Source: Hydractinia symbiolongicarpus (Eukaryota; Cnidaria; Hydrozoa; Anthoathecata; Hydractiniidae). From it: 64,000 nucleotides of DNA. Positions 26,780 through 38,895 of this stretch are shown in pieces. How positions within the stretch are numbered: position 1 is the stretch's first letter; the number at the start of each line of letters is the position of its first letter. The position numbers and the translations under genes are program-made. The notes below the pieces were generated by a model. That model ran no database searches. It was given only the letters and a program-made list of their open reading frames with translations, and had not been told where the DNA came from. The stretch spans positions 20,347,001 to 20,411,000 of the forward strand of contig NC_079885.1 of the NCBI RefSeq assembly GCF_029227915.1. Direction: 5' to 3'.

Positions 26780-28507
26780 TTAAAGGGATCCCAAGGTACT
26801 TTTACAAGTTGGACTCATCTGAAAGATTTGCATGAGAAATGCTAAAAGATATATTTACTTTTTGTTAAAACTTCATGTAACTCCAGATATATATAGCTTT
26901 TTAAATATTTATTTATCTTGCCGCTCGACTGCCATCTTGGTTATCTTTGACCTTCTTCTTTGTTAAAAATTTTCATTCTAGCTCCAGTCTTTTTTAGTGG
27001 CACGTGACCCTTTTACGTATTATTTTTGTAGCGCTTTAATTATTACCGACTGAATAACCAGAACATATAGCTTCGCGCAGCAAACGTAAAACAAAAGCTC
27101 TCTACGAACAATTATTTTTTTAAAAAAAAATTAAAAAAATTCTGCATAAGTTCTCACATAGCTGAGCAATCAAACGAAATATATAATGTGCATGATTTTC
27201 TTTTCAAAGGACTTTTAGTTGAGACGCAGGCTGTGAAAGTTACTGATCATTCAACATGTCACACATTTGTGTCGGTTTTTATTTCAAAAGGATATATTTT
27301 AGAAGGCAAATAAAAGTAACGAAATATCAAGGTGTGACTATAAGCCCATAAAAAGTTATGGAAAAAGTTGAAGAGGAAAAGGAGAGGGGGCTGCATCACC
27401 CCTCCCCCTCCAGCACGAATAGGATTAAGGGCGGTTACAAGCTTTGCAATTTGAGACAGCACTCTGCATTTGTGCAGGTGCGAATATAGCCACAACAATT
27501 ATTTTTCAACACTAAAAATGGCGAATTATGAGGTTTTCAGTGGATATTAATGCTTTTAAAAGGTTTAATCATGGAGGTGCAGAGCGGCGTTGATGTTAGA
27601 CAGGATACTTGCCTCTCTTTTCTGCTTTCGCGCTTTGATGTCTGTCCTGCTTTTGTAACCCTGCTTATTTTATCGCGCTATCGCTAAAAGGAAAAAAATA
27701 TAAGTTTAGTTTACTAGACTGATGTTTGTGCTATATATTAGAAGAATATCATGAAAACAAACTTTAATTAGACAGTAATTTCTGGCTCTGTCTGTATCGT
27801 AGGATGAATTAAAGTAGGATGAATTAAAGTAGTATTCTTTTCTATTAATTTTTTAATATTTTTAATAAAAAAAATATCCATCTACTAAGTAACTTAGGCA
27901 ACCTCGCCCCCAAGGAATGTTGAGAACAAGGTTGGCAATTCTTACTTGAGCATCATACCCCGCATAGGTCGACAGGCTATAAATCAGTAATTTTTACAAC
28001 CTGATTGTGGAAATAAATTTCTTTTAAATTTGAATAAAGAAATCATGCACAAACCTGCTGCTAATATATTATTTTTTTGTTTTATTGCTTAGACGGGTAG
28101 AATATTATGTTGAATTATTTTTCAAAAAAACAGCAAATCATTCGTATAGAGATCGATGTGGAAAGTACATTGAATTTTTTTAACTTTGTTACGACATTAT
28201 ATTAATTGTGTTTGGCTATGAAAGTCATGGATAATAGCAAGTGAAAGTCATTAATTTGTGAGCACTTCTGAAATACTACGTAATAGGGTCATGTCCCATT
28301 AAAAAGGACTGGAGCTAGTCTGAAATTTTTAACGAATAAGAAGATCGAAGCGGCCATCAAGGCGGCAAGAAAAACAAATATTTAAAAAACGATATCTGAG
28401 GTTACATGAACTTTTAACAAAAAGTGAATATGTCATTGGGAATTTCTTATGAAAATTCTTTCAGGTAAGTCCAACTTGTATTGTATAGTACCTCGGGATC
28501 CTTTTAA
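26780..28507. mobile_element. 1.7-kb element with long (~255 bp) inverted terminal arms and TTAA flanks
   Basis: The left arm starts AGGGATCCCAAGGTAC (26784) and the right end, reverse-complemented, starts AAGGATCCCGAGGTAC (28503). The arms stay recognisably complementary to about 27040 and 28250, sharing for example CTAGCTCCAGTC (26979-26990 and its complement near 28310). Both ends are bordered by TTAA (26780-26783 and 28504-28507), consistent with a TTAA target duplication as made by piggyBac-class transposases. No transposase frame survives, so it is non-autonomous. The interior contains a purine-rich segment and its pyrimidine complement (27380-27425). Confidence 0.75.
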
Positions 28508-31500
28508 TGTCTCCTATATAAAGGCCATTGAAAATGGTATATATATAAATTGAGAAACAAGATGTCATAATAATTATTCTTGCAAAATATTAGGAATTCG
28601 CAAAAAACAGCTCACATGAAATTCATTTTTAAAATTAATTCCCTTTACATACTTAAAAAGATGATGTATAGGTGTTACTAAAATAATTCATAACTCCTAC
28701 AATACAACTTAAAGGTGTGAAAGACTGATAAAAGAAAAATAATACGCTAGTTATTTGAAAGTGACTTTCATTCACGGGATATGCTGGATCCTGCAATTAT
28801 GGTATATACATTAGGATTGATATGAGAAATCTGAAACAGGTTCTTCCAGTGGCACTTAAAGCTGTCAGACAATAAGTTTTGTATAACACCCTTATTCGGT
28901 ATATACAACTTTATCTACCAGTATATATATATTTTAATGATAATGATTATATACAAAAAAGCTATTTGGCGATTCGGTTAAGCTTTGTTGCTGTATTGAT
29001 GATTGACATTTTGCTTAATTGTTGAATTACATTTGTGCTACATCTGCCATTTTTCAAATTTCACTGGGTGAAAACAAACCTAGTTTGTAGGGGAAGAATG
29101 CTAAAAAATGAGAAAATGAAAGAATAATTAGCTAAGGAAAGGTAACCACAATAAAAGTCTGTCTGGAAATGATGCTTAGCTATCTAGATTTTGCTCCAAA
29201 AAATTATCTTTGCTCAAACTTCCTAACAATGTTCTTACAACTCAAAACTGTGACTAGCACTGTACTCTCTTCACCTTCAAAATACGGAAACTTTTCACCT
29301 TCCAAAGAATTGTTATGACGTCAAACTGAATGGCCAAATAGCACTTTAAAACCAATTTTTTAACACAAATAAGGTATATAGCTATATAGCCATATACCAA
29401 ACTTTTTAGTTATTCCTAAGGTGAGAAACAATATTTTAGTTTCGATGACTTGGCCACAATAAAAGACAACCCTCAAATTATTGTGTGGTTTTATTGCAAG
29501 TAAGGTATGGTGTGTATAACTATATATAGTTTTATTTGGACGACGAAAAGCGCCAAAAAAATTAAAAAGTCGACCAACCTCACTATCATAATATAATGCA
29601 GCACTTTTTCAACATTCTAACTATATTTCAAGTTTTTTAGATTGCTGCTGAACCTCTGTTAGGTAAAGTTAGCTGTACCTAGCTTAGCTAGCTATTTCTA
29701 TATTCAAAAAATAGCCACGATATGCTCTCAGGGAAGCCGTGATTTGTCTGGCTATCAAGCTACCATTACAAAAACAAACAAATCAGAAAACTTGGAAACA
29801 ACAACACGAGACAATAGAATGCTGCAAGCTACCATTTGTAAACAAGTATGTCCGCTATGGTTCACAAGATGTTTACTTTAAACGGTCAAAAGATCCCGCG
29901 TCAGTACCACCCTCGTCCCCAGGGTTTTTTATCTTCATAATATGAGCATATCGAAAAGTAACAAAACCCTGGGAATGAGGGTGGCGCCAGTATATTATCC
30001 CGATTTTATCCCCTAATTAGGTGGGGACTTGATAAACTTACAATGTTTTGTACCGCCTATGAGAAATACCATCCGCTTAGGTGTTATTCTTTTCTACCTT
30101 AAACGTGAATACACCATGTCTATTATTTTCAGCTGGAGGGACCTGTGTAGTCCTGATCCATTTGGGATCCGCACTATCAAACAACTCTATGCAACATTCC
30201 AACGGTTTACATAGTGTGCTATCTCCCCCCATTTCCTATGCTGCTGGCATGAAGAATTAGCGCTTGATGGTCTCAGAATAAAATAGGGCGAAGTCTACGT
30301 ATTCCACCTGGAAATCAACCAGTTATCGAGCTCGCAAAATAAAAAATAGGAAAGTCGCTAACAACTAATGGCCATCCTATTCCCTGCAAATGACTAGCAA
30401 GAAAAACAAATTATAATTTAAAAAAGAATCGAAAAAATCGATATGGCGTCACTTGTATTTCCCGTGCACGATACGCTAATACATTGTTTTGCTTGCGCGG
30501 CATTGTGGCCCGCCAGGGACTAAAGCTTTTATGTAACGAGATTGGGTCGCTCTGTACATTGGCGTCTAACTTCTTTAGTGCAAGGCTGATACCTCTCGGT
30601 TAATTGGCAACGACTCGTGTCACCATCCTAGTTAACCCTACTTTTATTGTGAGGTTAAATATTTCGGTACAGCACTTAAAATGTGCACACCTGGACTGAA
30701 AAAAGCATTTTACCCCAAAACTAAACCAAATTTCGAAATTAAATTAAAACAAACATTCTTGTAATACAGCGGCAATATTTTGAAGTCACATTTTCGTTTG
30801 TATTGGGATGTCACGTTGTCTAGTTAATCTAAAATATTTCGATTAAACGCCAAAGCAGGGGTGTTATCTTAAAATATTCGGGTTTTTTGTCTAAAGACTT
30901 CTTTTATGAAAAAGACGGCTGTTAAGTGAAAGAAAACTTAACAAAAACAGATTATCTGTCGTAACACTAAAATATCAATCCTTCTTCAAGATTAAATTAG
31001 TTTTTAGCCAAATCTAGGAGAATGAAGATCTACCTAGGCTGAATATACTGCTACGGATTGAAATATTTTTTTTGGACGGGCGCATTCAAAAAGAGGGCGT
31101 TTAATTATAAATTTAACTTGAAAGACGAGCGTTTATATGTCTTGTTTAGCGCTCCAATATTCAATATAAGTTCAATAAAATAAGCTAAACAGGAAGAAGG
31201 TTTATGTCAACGTTAATTATCCACAATAAGTTTTCTGTAATTTATATTAATATTAAACAAAATTAATGTGATTTTTGAAATCCTCAACTGAAACTTGATA
31301 AAATGTGAAATCTTCAGAACCATACAGCAAACAAACAACCTGCTACAACAAGTTTTTTTAATTTTGTACTAATTGACCTCTGCTTGAAACCGAGGCTATT
31401 ATTAGTACAAGTCGAAAATTAAGAGGGCTTTGACTGTAACATTTATACCATCAAAACACCATTTTCACATGTCGGACTAAGTTAAAATTTATACACACAT

Positions 31501-32770
31501 CAAAGTTATCATGTAACTTGGGAAACGTGTATTACGGCCAAGCGAAATATTTAAAGTAGGAAACACGTCTCTATGACTTTTTGTTTTGTTTTGTTTCATT
31601 GGAACGAGTCGAAAAGGTGCTGGACACAATTCAAACTAGATATCTAAAATAGCAACGAAAATTCTTCTTTATTCTACTCTATGTCTTAAAACTTTATTTT
31701 ATTTTTGCCATATTGCATCCACAAAACTTAAAAAACGGTAATCCGTGAAAATTAGTCCTCGCGAAATATACTGTTACGCGCGAAATTAAATTAACGCTAA
31801 ATACAGTAAAATAATGTGTCCACAAAAATTAGTCTACGCTAAATTCAATCCACTTTTGGTGCAACGCAAGACAGGACCTACAACATTCAACCTGCAGAAT
31901 AAAAAACTATTTCAACAAAACCTTCCATAAGCAAAGTTTCATTTCGGAGGCGAAAATGTTTTTGTGTTGAGCCTTTTTAAATATTTACATAATTTCAAAC
32001 AAAACTTTAGTCGTTAGAAATATATCTTTCACTCTTGAAACAAAAATAAAATATGTTCGTATCGCCGTCCCAATGTCAGATAAGATAAAAGATGCCCTGG
32101 GAAAGAGGTTGGTATGAGATTTTTATACCGTCGACATTTCGACGGCTCGATTTACATTAGTAGTTGTTAGAAATTATAATGCTTTTTAGCGCATATATAT
32201 ATATATAATTTTAAATTTAGATCAGAGCAGTCCGCATAAAAAATTTTAAACACTTGTGATAAAGAGAAATCCTGTTGTTGTTGTTGTTTTTTTATTTATT
32301 TGTTTCATCAACAGTTTAGTTTCGGCTTGTGATTTCTTCCTCCGTCAATCTTTACCTAAAATTCCAAAGAGAAAATTATACACAATAAAAATAAAGATGG
32401 GATAGTTCATGTTATTGTAATTTAGCTCTTTTTTGTTTTTGTTAACAAACCAACCTAATTCATCCATTTGCGTTAAAATTAGGGCCGAATTAGCTACGCC
32501 CCGTCCAAAAATATAGGGGGAGCCTTGTGCTTGGGACACATTTTTACCAAATATAAGAGGTGAGAATTAAAAAAAACCCTCTCCCTTTCCCCGAAATATT
32601 TGGGGGAAAGGACGGCCCTGTTACATGATTTTTATATATAAGAAAAACGCTTATACGCATGTTTAAGACGGTTTCTTCACCGCGGCCCTTTAAAGTCAAG
32701 AAAACAAATTACCCAGGGGATAAGAAGAGAAAAGAAAAGAAACGCATGGACAAAAGGCAGAGATTCAAGC
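28508..32770. other. Gene-free stretch
   Basis: Apart from the foldback at 29907-29984, no coding region is supported. The open frames near 29739-30214 match no family that I recognise and have no splice context. A TA microsatellite lies at 32194-32208 and a TTG run at 32273-32288. Cgcgaa-type dispersed motifs occur around 31755-31850. Confidence 0.5.
29907..29984. repeat. Small foldback repeat of the CCTGGGAACGAGG type
   Basis: Arms at 29907-29926 (CCACCCTCGTCCCCAGGGTT) and 29964-29984 are near-perfect reverse complements separated by about 37 AT-rich bases, predicting a hairpin. Relatives of the same motif occur singly near 27902, 32093, 37548, 38741 and 40206. It is probably the terminal repeat of a very small MITE family. 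Confidence 0.7.
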
Positions 32771-35700
32771 TTACTGACATTGGTACATCTTTTTTATTTG
32801 CTGGATGTCGGTACGACTGAAACCATAAATGTGATTGTAGTTATCAATTAAACTTTGTTTTGATGGATCCACTGTTGTGATAGTTTTCATTCCGGCCTTT
32901 GCAAATGCTGTTGAACTAAATATGAATTACATGTAAATAACATTAGATTATGAAATCAACCGAACCTCTGTCAAAATATAGCTTTTTTACCAAAGATTCG
33001 ACAACTGGCAAAGAAACGCATTTAATGTTGGGTATTACGATTGATAACGTTATTAAAACTTTTGCAGTTACAGTATGCTATTAGCTAGTTACGATTATTT
33101 AGAACAACAATATGAAGTCGATTGATGCATCGACAAAACGCAATTTTATCGTCTTCAACTCTATCACGACATTGGTAAACTCCAACCCGTTCGTATGTTA
33201 CTGAACGCAATCACGACATTTTTAAAGTTTAAATTAAAATACAGAAACAAAAAGTTGTTTAAGATTATTCAACTGCGCATTATTGCAAACAAAAAGAAAC
33301 GCAATGAAATTATTTTTTAGCATTTTAACTGTCTGTCAATACTACTCTGTTTGTCTCCGCTCAACCCATAGTGCTTTTTAGAATTTCTGCAATGAATATA
33401 CTAACCTGTAGTGCATCATGGATTTTAAATCATACGGAGTACCCAGAGAATCGATGTTATATACAATATCAAACGCATAATCCCAGTCTATATATATAAG
33501 AGAGAGAAATAAAGAAGTCTCCTCTGTAATGCAATATACTTAACTAAACCAGATTCTTGTTAATAAATTATTGCAGCCTATAAATTTTGAGAGTTTTTGA
33601 CGATATCAACAACATAGATCAATTAGATATGAGTAATTGTGTCCTACTAGGACCAATTGTTCTGCAAATTTTTTTTTTTTTGATGAGACTAGTGACCTGT
33701 GCCAGTCTAGTGTAGAAGTATGGAAATTTTCAGAGTAGTTGAGTGTTGGGAGCAGAATTAGCTTTTTAAGAAGGTGGTTATTTGTAACAAATATATTATT
33801 TAGCTATCTTGTTATTCATTGCACCTGGTTTGTTTCGCCAAAAGAAACTAATGTTATCAATATTTATTTTTAAATTAATTTTAACGAGAACTATAAAGCG
33901 AATTTTACGCCAAAGGAATTATTTTGCACCGTTATAGGTTTTTTTCTGTAGGAGACAAAAAAATGAAGATTGTTAAAGTTAAAATTTATAACATATATGC
34001 AAGGAACATCGCAGTAATTCATCTTCGCGAAATTGAAAAAAGCTTTCTTAATTCGCAAAAATAGATTCACTTGAAATAAAATTCCCTCAAAATATATTAC
34101 CCACCTCCATCGATATTGTTAAAGTTAATGTTGACATGCGCATCTCTGTCGGGACGTGATTGCTCGTGTTCCAGTCCTTCAATACAAACAAACAGCTGGA
34201 TCATACGAAGTCACCGATAAAATAGCTTACGTTTATTTATAAAACAATTTGATACAGTGTGCCGACTAAATTCACGGTTTGTTTGTGCCAATCTCTTAGT
34301 TGCGGAAATAAGGGTTATTTTGTTATTCCTTGTTGTTTATCCTTTTTATTTTTTATTTCCTACGATTTCCGAAGATGCCTACCAATGCTATGTCCAATTT
34401 CATGCAAAACAGTTCCCTTGTCAGCGCATCCTTCACCAATTGAAATTCTGTTTACACGATGCATACCAACGGGAGAGTTGCATCTAACATAAAAACATTG
34501 TTATTTTAATTTCCTGTAATCATAATAAAGAACTGACATGTTACATGAACTGATATGTTACAACTATATCAGGCGCTTACTTATAGATGCAAAGTCCGGG
34601 AAAATTAAGCAATTGAGTCCTTAAAAAAATCAACGGCTTCACTTGTTATACATATCCTGGCATCGCTATTTCGTACATACCTAGTGCAAACAATAAGCCA
34701 ACTAAAGTATTTCCTGTACTCAAAGGATCTTTTTCCTTATAAACACACCAAAGTTTAATAAATTTTAAGAATTTTAAGTGACAGTAAACAGGTACACAGA
34801 CGTATGAGAAACGCAAGAGTTACGAGGTATTTTTGGACTGCGATATAGAAAGCGTTTGACAATGGGTATATTTTTAGCAATATTGAAGCTGTTTTGAATA
34901 TAGAATTCCAAAGTATATGTAATACATATCAAACAAAACTTCTGACAGCTTTTATGTATGTAATACATATCAAACAAAACTTCTGGCAGTTTTTAGTCAT
35001 TGCTGTAACTCACAAACTAGCCTTCCAAGTATAAACAAGTTTTTACCCAGTGCCTTTGAAGAAACTGATATAATTACGATCTTTTGAAGTTTTAGCCCGA
35101 AATCTCAAGCAAGTGTATTTGTGGTAGTCTGCAATTGCTGAAGAGATGGCACTTCTAGCAGTAGAATCTAAAAATTGAAACGATTGCTGAAGAGAACACA
35201 ATTCTAGCTGTAGAATCTAAAAAAGTACAACGAAAATGATAATTGCTGAAGAGATGACACGATTACCTAAATTTGATAAAATTCTTATTATGTGTTGGTT
35301 TTTCATGACATCCTACGTAAATACTACAGCTGTAGTATTCACGTAGGTAACCAAACCGAACTTTTTAGCAGGGTAAAATTTAGCGCACACACGATGCCTC
35401 TTATGAGGCTTCATGAAAATATAATCCGAAGCTGAGAAGTAGATAATTATTGGGGATTCCATCGTAGGCTGACTCTTTCTCCCTTTTGATTGTAACTATT
35501 GTACATTACTGGCAGATATACGCAAAGCATTGCTCTAACATGCTTGCCTGCTACACAGGCTGGTTCGTGGTTAGTACGCTTGCTCCTAATGGACTGGCAA
35601 CACTAAATTAAAAGCAAGCGTGAGACTAGGGACCCGAACCTGAAACTTTATGATTTTAATCTGAATGCTCTACTACTACACTATCTTCGCTAAAATTGTA

Positions 35701-36566
35701 TGAGAAAATTTCTATAAAAATAAAAAGCAACTTACATACCAATAATATTTTTTTCTTTATAGATTTTAATGTTATACTATTTAAATGGTTTTTTCTAATA
35801 TCCCGATGCAATGAACTTCTAATAACTCTAAAATCTAGATTGAAAAACAAAGACAAAAAAATGCAAGTGATTTTTTTTTTACCTAACGAACTCTCAACAT
35901 AATAAGGTATGACTGCGTTTGGCCATCTTTTTCCTACAATGGAACCAAAGGCAGCTCTTCCATTTTTTACGAGCTGTTGTCGCTGTTCTGGGGTGAGCTG
36001 AATGTCACCTTGGAACATCCCAGGAACTAAAAAATAAAAATATAACGTTTATTTATATGTAAATGTAGCATAGCAACACTCTTTGATAAACTTGTAGACC
36101 AGTGACTAAGAAAGTTTGCTCGAAGTATCAATACATTATGGAATGTGGCAGATCGCTTCAAATGGGTATTTGTGATGATAATAAAATGTTTTTAATAATC
36201 CCGTTGTGTTTACTGAAATTCAGTTGCAAGATTGTTGGGTCATGCTTCTCAGTCATACTGGAAAATGCAATTTACTTGAAAAGCCTCTTGACACATCGAA
36301 TGGTTGTTTTGGGGAGTTTTAATTTTACAAATAACGTCGCGTTTTATGATATTCTTACTACCGCTATACAAAGCCTAAACGGATGTTACGGCAACATTTT
36401 TGCTCCCCCTTAAAACATTCCCCACATGATGTACAAAGAATCCCAATCAAAGGATGCTGAATTCAAATTTATGACAAAGCTGCAACTTCGTACCTTCCAT
36501 ATGTTTGTTCCAACCAATCACATTGCTTAAATGAACCACCATTAGCAGGAAAATTAGTTTACCCAT
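32771..36566 (-). CDS. Secreted astacin-family (M12A) zinc metalloprotease, complete, 7 exons, 245 aa
   Basis: Exons: 36494-36566, 35883-36026, 35047-35167, 34383-34483, 34105-34176, 33406-33487, 32771-32915; all phases match. It starts with a signal peptide (MGKLIFLLMVVHLSNVIG). A short propeptide carries FQGD (29-32), whose aspartate is the usual zinc-blocking switch. The catalytic domain has the zinc site HEIGHSIGLEHEQSRPDRD (His 140, 144, 150; catalytic Glu141) and the Met-turn SMMHY (193-197) with its tyrosine ligand. Cysteines in TCLRF, GTGC, GEGC and the terminal YQCQ fit the two standard disulfides. The protein ends right after the catalytic domain, with no CUB, EGF or ShK module, so it is a minimal digestive- or hatching-type astacin. 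Introns contain a SINE and a local exon-edge duplication. The substrate is unknown. Confidence 0.93.
34916..34992. repeat. Two-copy tandem repeat in an astacin intron
   Basis: A unit of about 38 bp ending in aaacaaaacttctgacagct is present twice in direct orientation (34916-34953 and 34958-34992), nearly identical. It lies between astacin exons 3 and 4. No function is evident. Confidence 0.8.
35140..35280. repeat. Tandem partial duplication spanning the acceptor edge of astacin exon 3
   Basis: The block 'ttgctgaagaga...tagaatctaaaaa' occurs at 35144-35174 and again at about 35183-35223, with a third truncated start near 35250. The first copy is the real 5' edge of exon 3 with its splice acceptor. 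The second carries a duplicated acceptor (TTTTTTAG) and a diverged copy of the exon start that soon leaves frame. Confidence 0.8.
35520..35690 (-). repeat. tRNA-derived SINE in astacin intron 2
   Basis: Read on the minus strand from 35690, TAGTGTAGTAGTAGAGCATTC resembles a tRNA D-arm with box A. About 30 nt further, GGTTCGGGTCCC is a good pol III box B (T-arm) match. The non-tRNA body continues to roughly 35520. Intact A and B boxes at normal spacing with an intronic location point to a SINE rather than a functional tRNA gene, because no acceptor-stem pairing is visible. Confidence 0.6.
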
Positions 36567-38895
36567 TTTGTTAATTCAGTACTCACCAAGGTAGCTAAGA
36601 TTCCTCCATCAAAGTGAACAGACATGCATATATAATATTATCTAATGTTGTAAGTAGCATTTCAAGGGACAAACCAAATTAGCCAAGACGGGTGCTTACT
36701 TGCTACGAACAGGGGGCATTAGCTGTTCCACGTCACTCTTATGAATTCGCTTTCATTTATGTCGTCTTTGTGAACTATTTGATTCATTACATTACAGATT
36801 ATTGCGTAATTTGAAATTCCCTTCTTTAGGATCTCCATAGCTTTTTTATTACAGTCAATAATTGTTGTTGTGCAGATAGGAAACAACTTGTTGCTTTGTT
36901 GTACAACATGTGTTTTCAATAAAGTTGCCAGCACTTGTTAAGTCAATTTTAGCTGGTATTTATTGTGGTGTTTTTTTCACGCTGTTTTTACGATGTTGGC
37001 TTTTTCACCACGATGTAAAAAATGGACTAAAAGTTTTTCTATAAACATTTTAATTGTAATCTTAATAAGATCAAAAGGATCGGTATGAAAAAAGGCAGTA
37101 TGGAAAAGTTGGTTAAGAATCGAGGGAAGCCGTCGGTCAGGGTGAGAAGAGATAGTATAAAAAGAGTCTACGTGACACATGTGTTAGCTACAAGAATTTG
37201 ATATGAGAAAAGTCGATGCAAAAATTCGATATGGAAAGTGTAGATATCGGTGTGAAAAAAATCTTCTAAAAAGCCACCAACAACACTAGGTAAGCGTTTA
37301 TGTGGCGTCTGCATAAGATGTTATACAATCAAAGATATAATGTACATTGTAGAATTTTTCCCCCGTCCGACAATTTTTTTTCTCTGTAGCTAATTTAAAT
37401 CGACAAATTTACTCAGGTTTTGTCTGGTTTTTCTAATTTTTAGACATTATTTGATTAACTTAAAGAAGATCATATTTGTTGTTTGTTTAATTTAATTTAT
37501 TTCTTTATTTCTTAAATGATTATTAGGACGTTATATTTGAACCTCGTTCCAAGGTCTTTTTGTCCTGCACCGATGCTGGTTTTTGACAAATTTAACAACA
37601 AATGTAAAGCCGGTAGAAGACAAAAGTTCTGGGAACGGTGTTTTTAATCCCCACGGATTTACTTCATTATGAAAGTAACATTAGAAGAACATGAATTTCA
37701 CAAAAACCAGATTCAAGCTTTTTGGTATTGTTTTTTTTTGTCTTATTCGGAGGTGGGAAGCATTTTCACTTTGTATTTTGTTGTCATCTAGTCACATTAA
37801 GTTTTTTCGTAATTTAACTCTACAAGCTTGATCGAATGGCCGGTTCCTGAATCGCTAAATTTTTTTATAAGAACTCTTTTTGAAAATTAAAAACGCACAA
37901 TTGTCGAATACAGAACTCGTTAGCCCATTTGTAGTTGAATATTTTCGTTTTACTTTTGTTAGTTTCGAGGAATTATTTTTTGTAATAAGTAAATTAGCTT
38001 TTCAATTTTTCATAAATCCTAGTATTTCTTTTAATGAGTAAAATTATTTCCACAAGTTACTAGCAATAAAAACAGACGTTTGATAAAGATGAGTTTTATC
38101 TCGACTTTCTGTTGTATAACGCCCGACCTAGCTTTTTGTTATTAGATTTCATGAACAAATATGGCATGGTGTTTCCAATTAATTTTTTATAAAGATAACA
38201 GAAAATCAAAAATAAAAGTGTTTTTTACGTGCTTCTTTTATATCCAGACGGTATAAAGCCACAACAATATTCCCGCTTAAATACAAGCAGGCTCATATTG
38301 CAAGGTGCCCAAGTACACAGCTACACACGCCCATGGTTATTATGATATACCCGCAAACACACAGCTTCATGACGTCACAATGTGCCCAAATAAATGTGAA
38401 TCGATATTTTAGGCGGCACTATTTTTTTTCGGAAAATTTTTAGAACGGCAGTTTTTATGTGGACTTTAGAAAAAACATTCCTCACAAAAATATCTGAAAT
38501 TTATAGAAATCTTTCTTAAATTTGTAATTTATTTTTTAATAAAAATAAGTTTCTAGACGTCTGACGCAATAATATTATTTTTTACTTTAATTTTAAACGC
38601 TTAAATTTTTGAATCTTACAATCTCTAGGTAAAAGTTCTAGTTAGGCAGTGTTTTTGGCCAAAAAAAATAAAAATAAATAAAAATAAAAAAAGAATTAGT
38701 CTGACGCCGTCTGAGTTTATCAAAAAGATAAAAAAATTTCCTGGGGACGAGGCTGACATCAAATTAGACCTCTATGATAATGGTTTTAACAGAAATGCCC
38801 ACGTTTAAAAAAGAGTCCTTATTTAAATATAAATACTTAACTAGATAATAATTACAATATAACAGACAAGCAGTTTAACCTATTTTTCTATCCTC
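36567..38895. other. Gene-free stretch between astacin and GPCR
   Basis: No coding region is supported. The short open frames around 36100-37180 lack splice context and family similarity. Foldback relatives of the 'cctcgttccaagg' motif occur at 37550 and, reversed, near 37630, and again at 38740. Confidence 0.5.
36622..36640 (-). promoter_or_regulatory. Possible TATA box of the astacin gene
   Basis: A TATATAT-containing stretch lies about 65 nt upstream of the astacin ATG, read on the minus strand. The position suits a core promoter with a short 5' leader, but AT-rich surroundings make such matches common. Confidence 0.3.

Noticed and set aside
29739-30214. Plus-strand open frames near 30 kb
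   Set aside because: No family similarity, no splice context, and part overlaps a foldback repeat.
34611-34680. Apparent astacin exon (TQLLNFPGLCIY...) upstream of exon 4
   Set aside because: It fits the downstream phase by chance, but the exon at 35047-35167 joins exon 4 directly with the same phase and restores the conserved FFKGTGC order, leaving no room for it.
35621-35690. Functional tRNA gene
   Set aside because: Box A and B are present, but no acceptor-stem pairing is visible and non-tRNA sequence continues as in a SINE.
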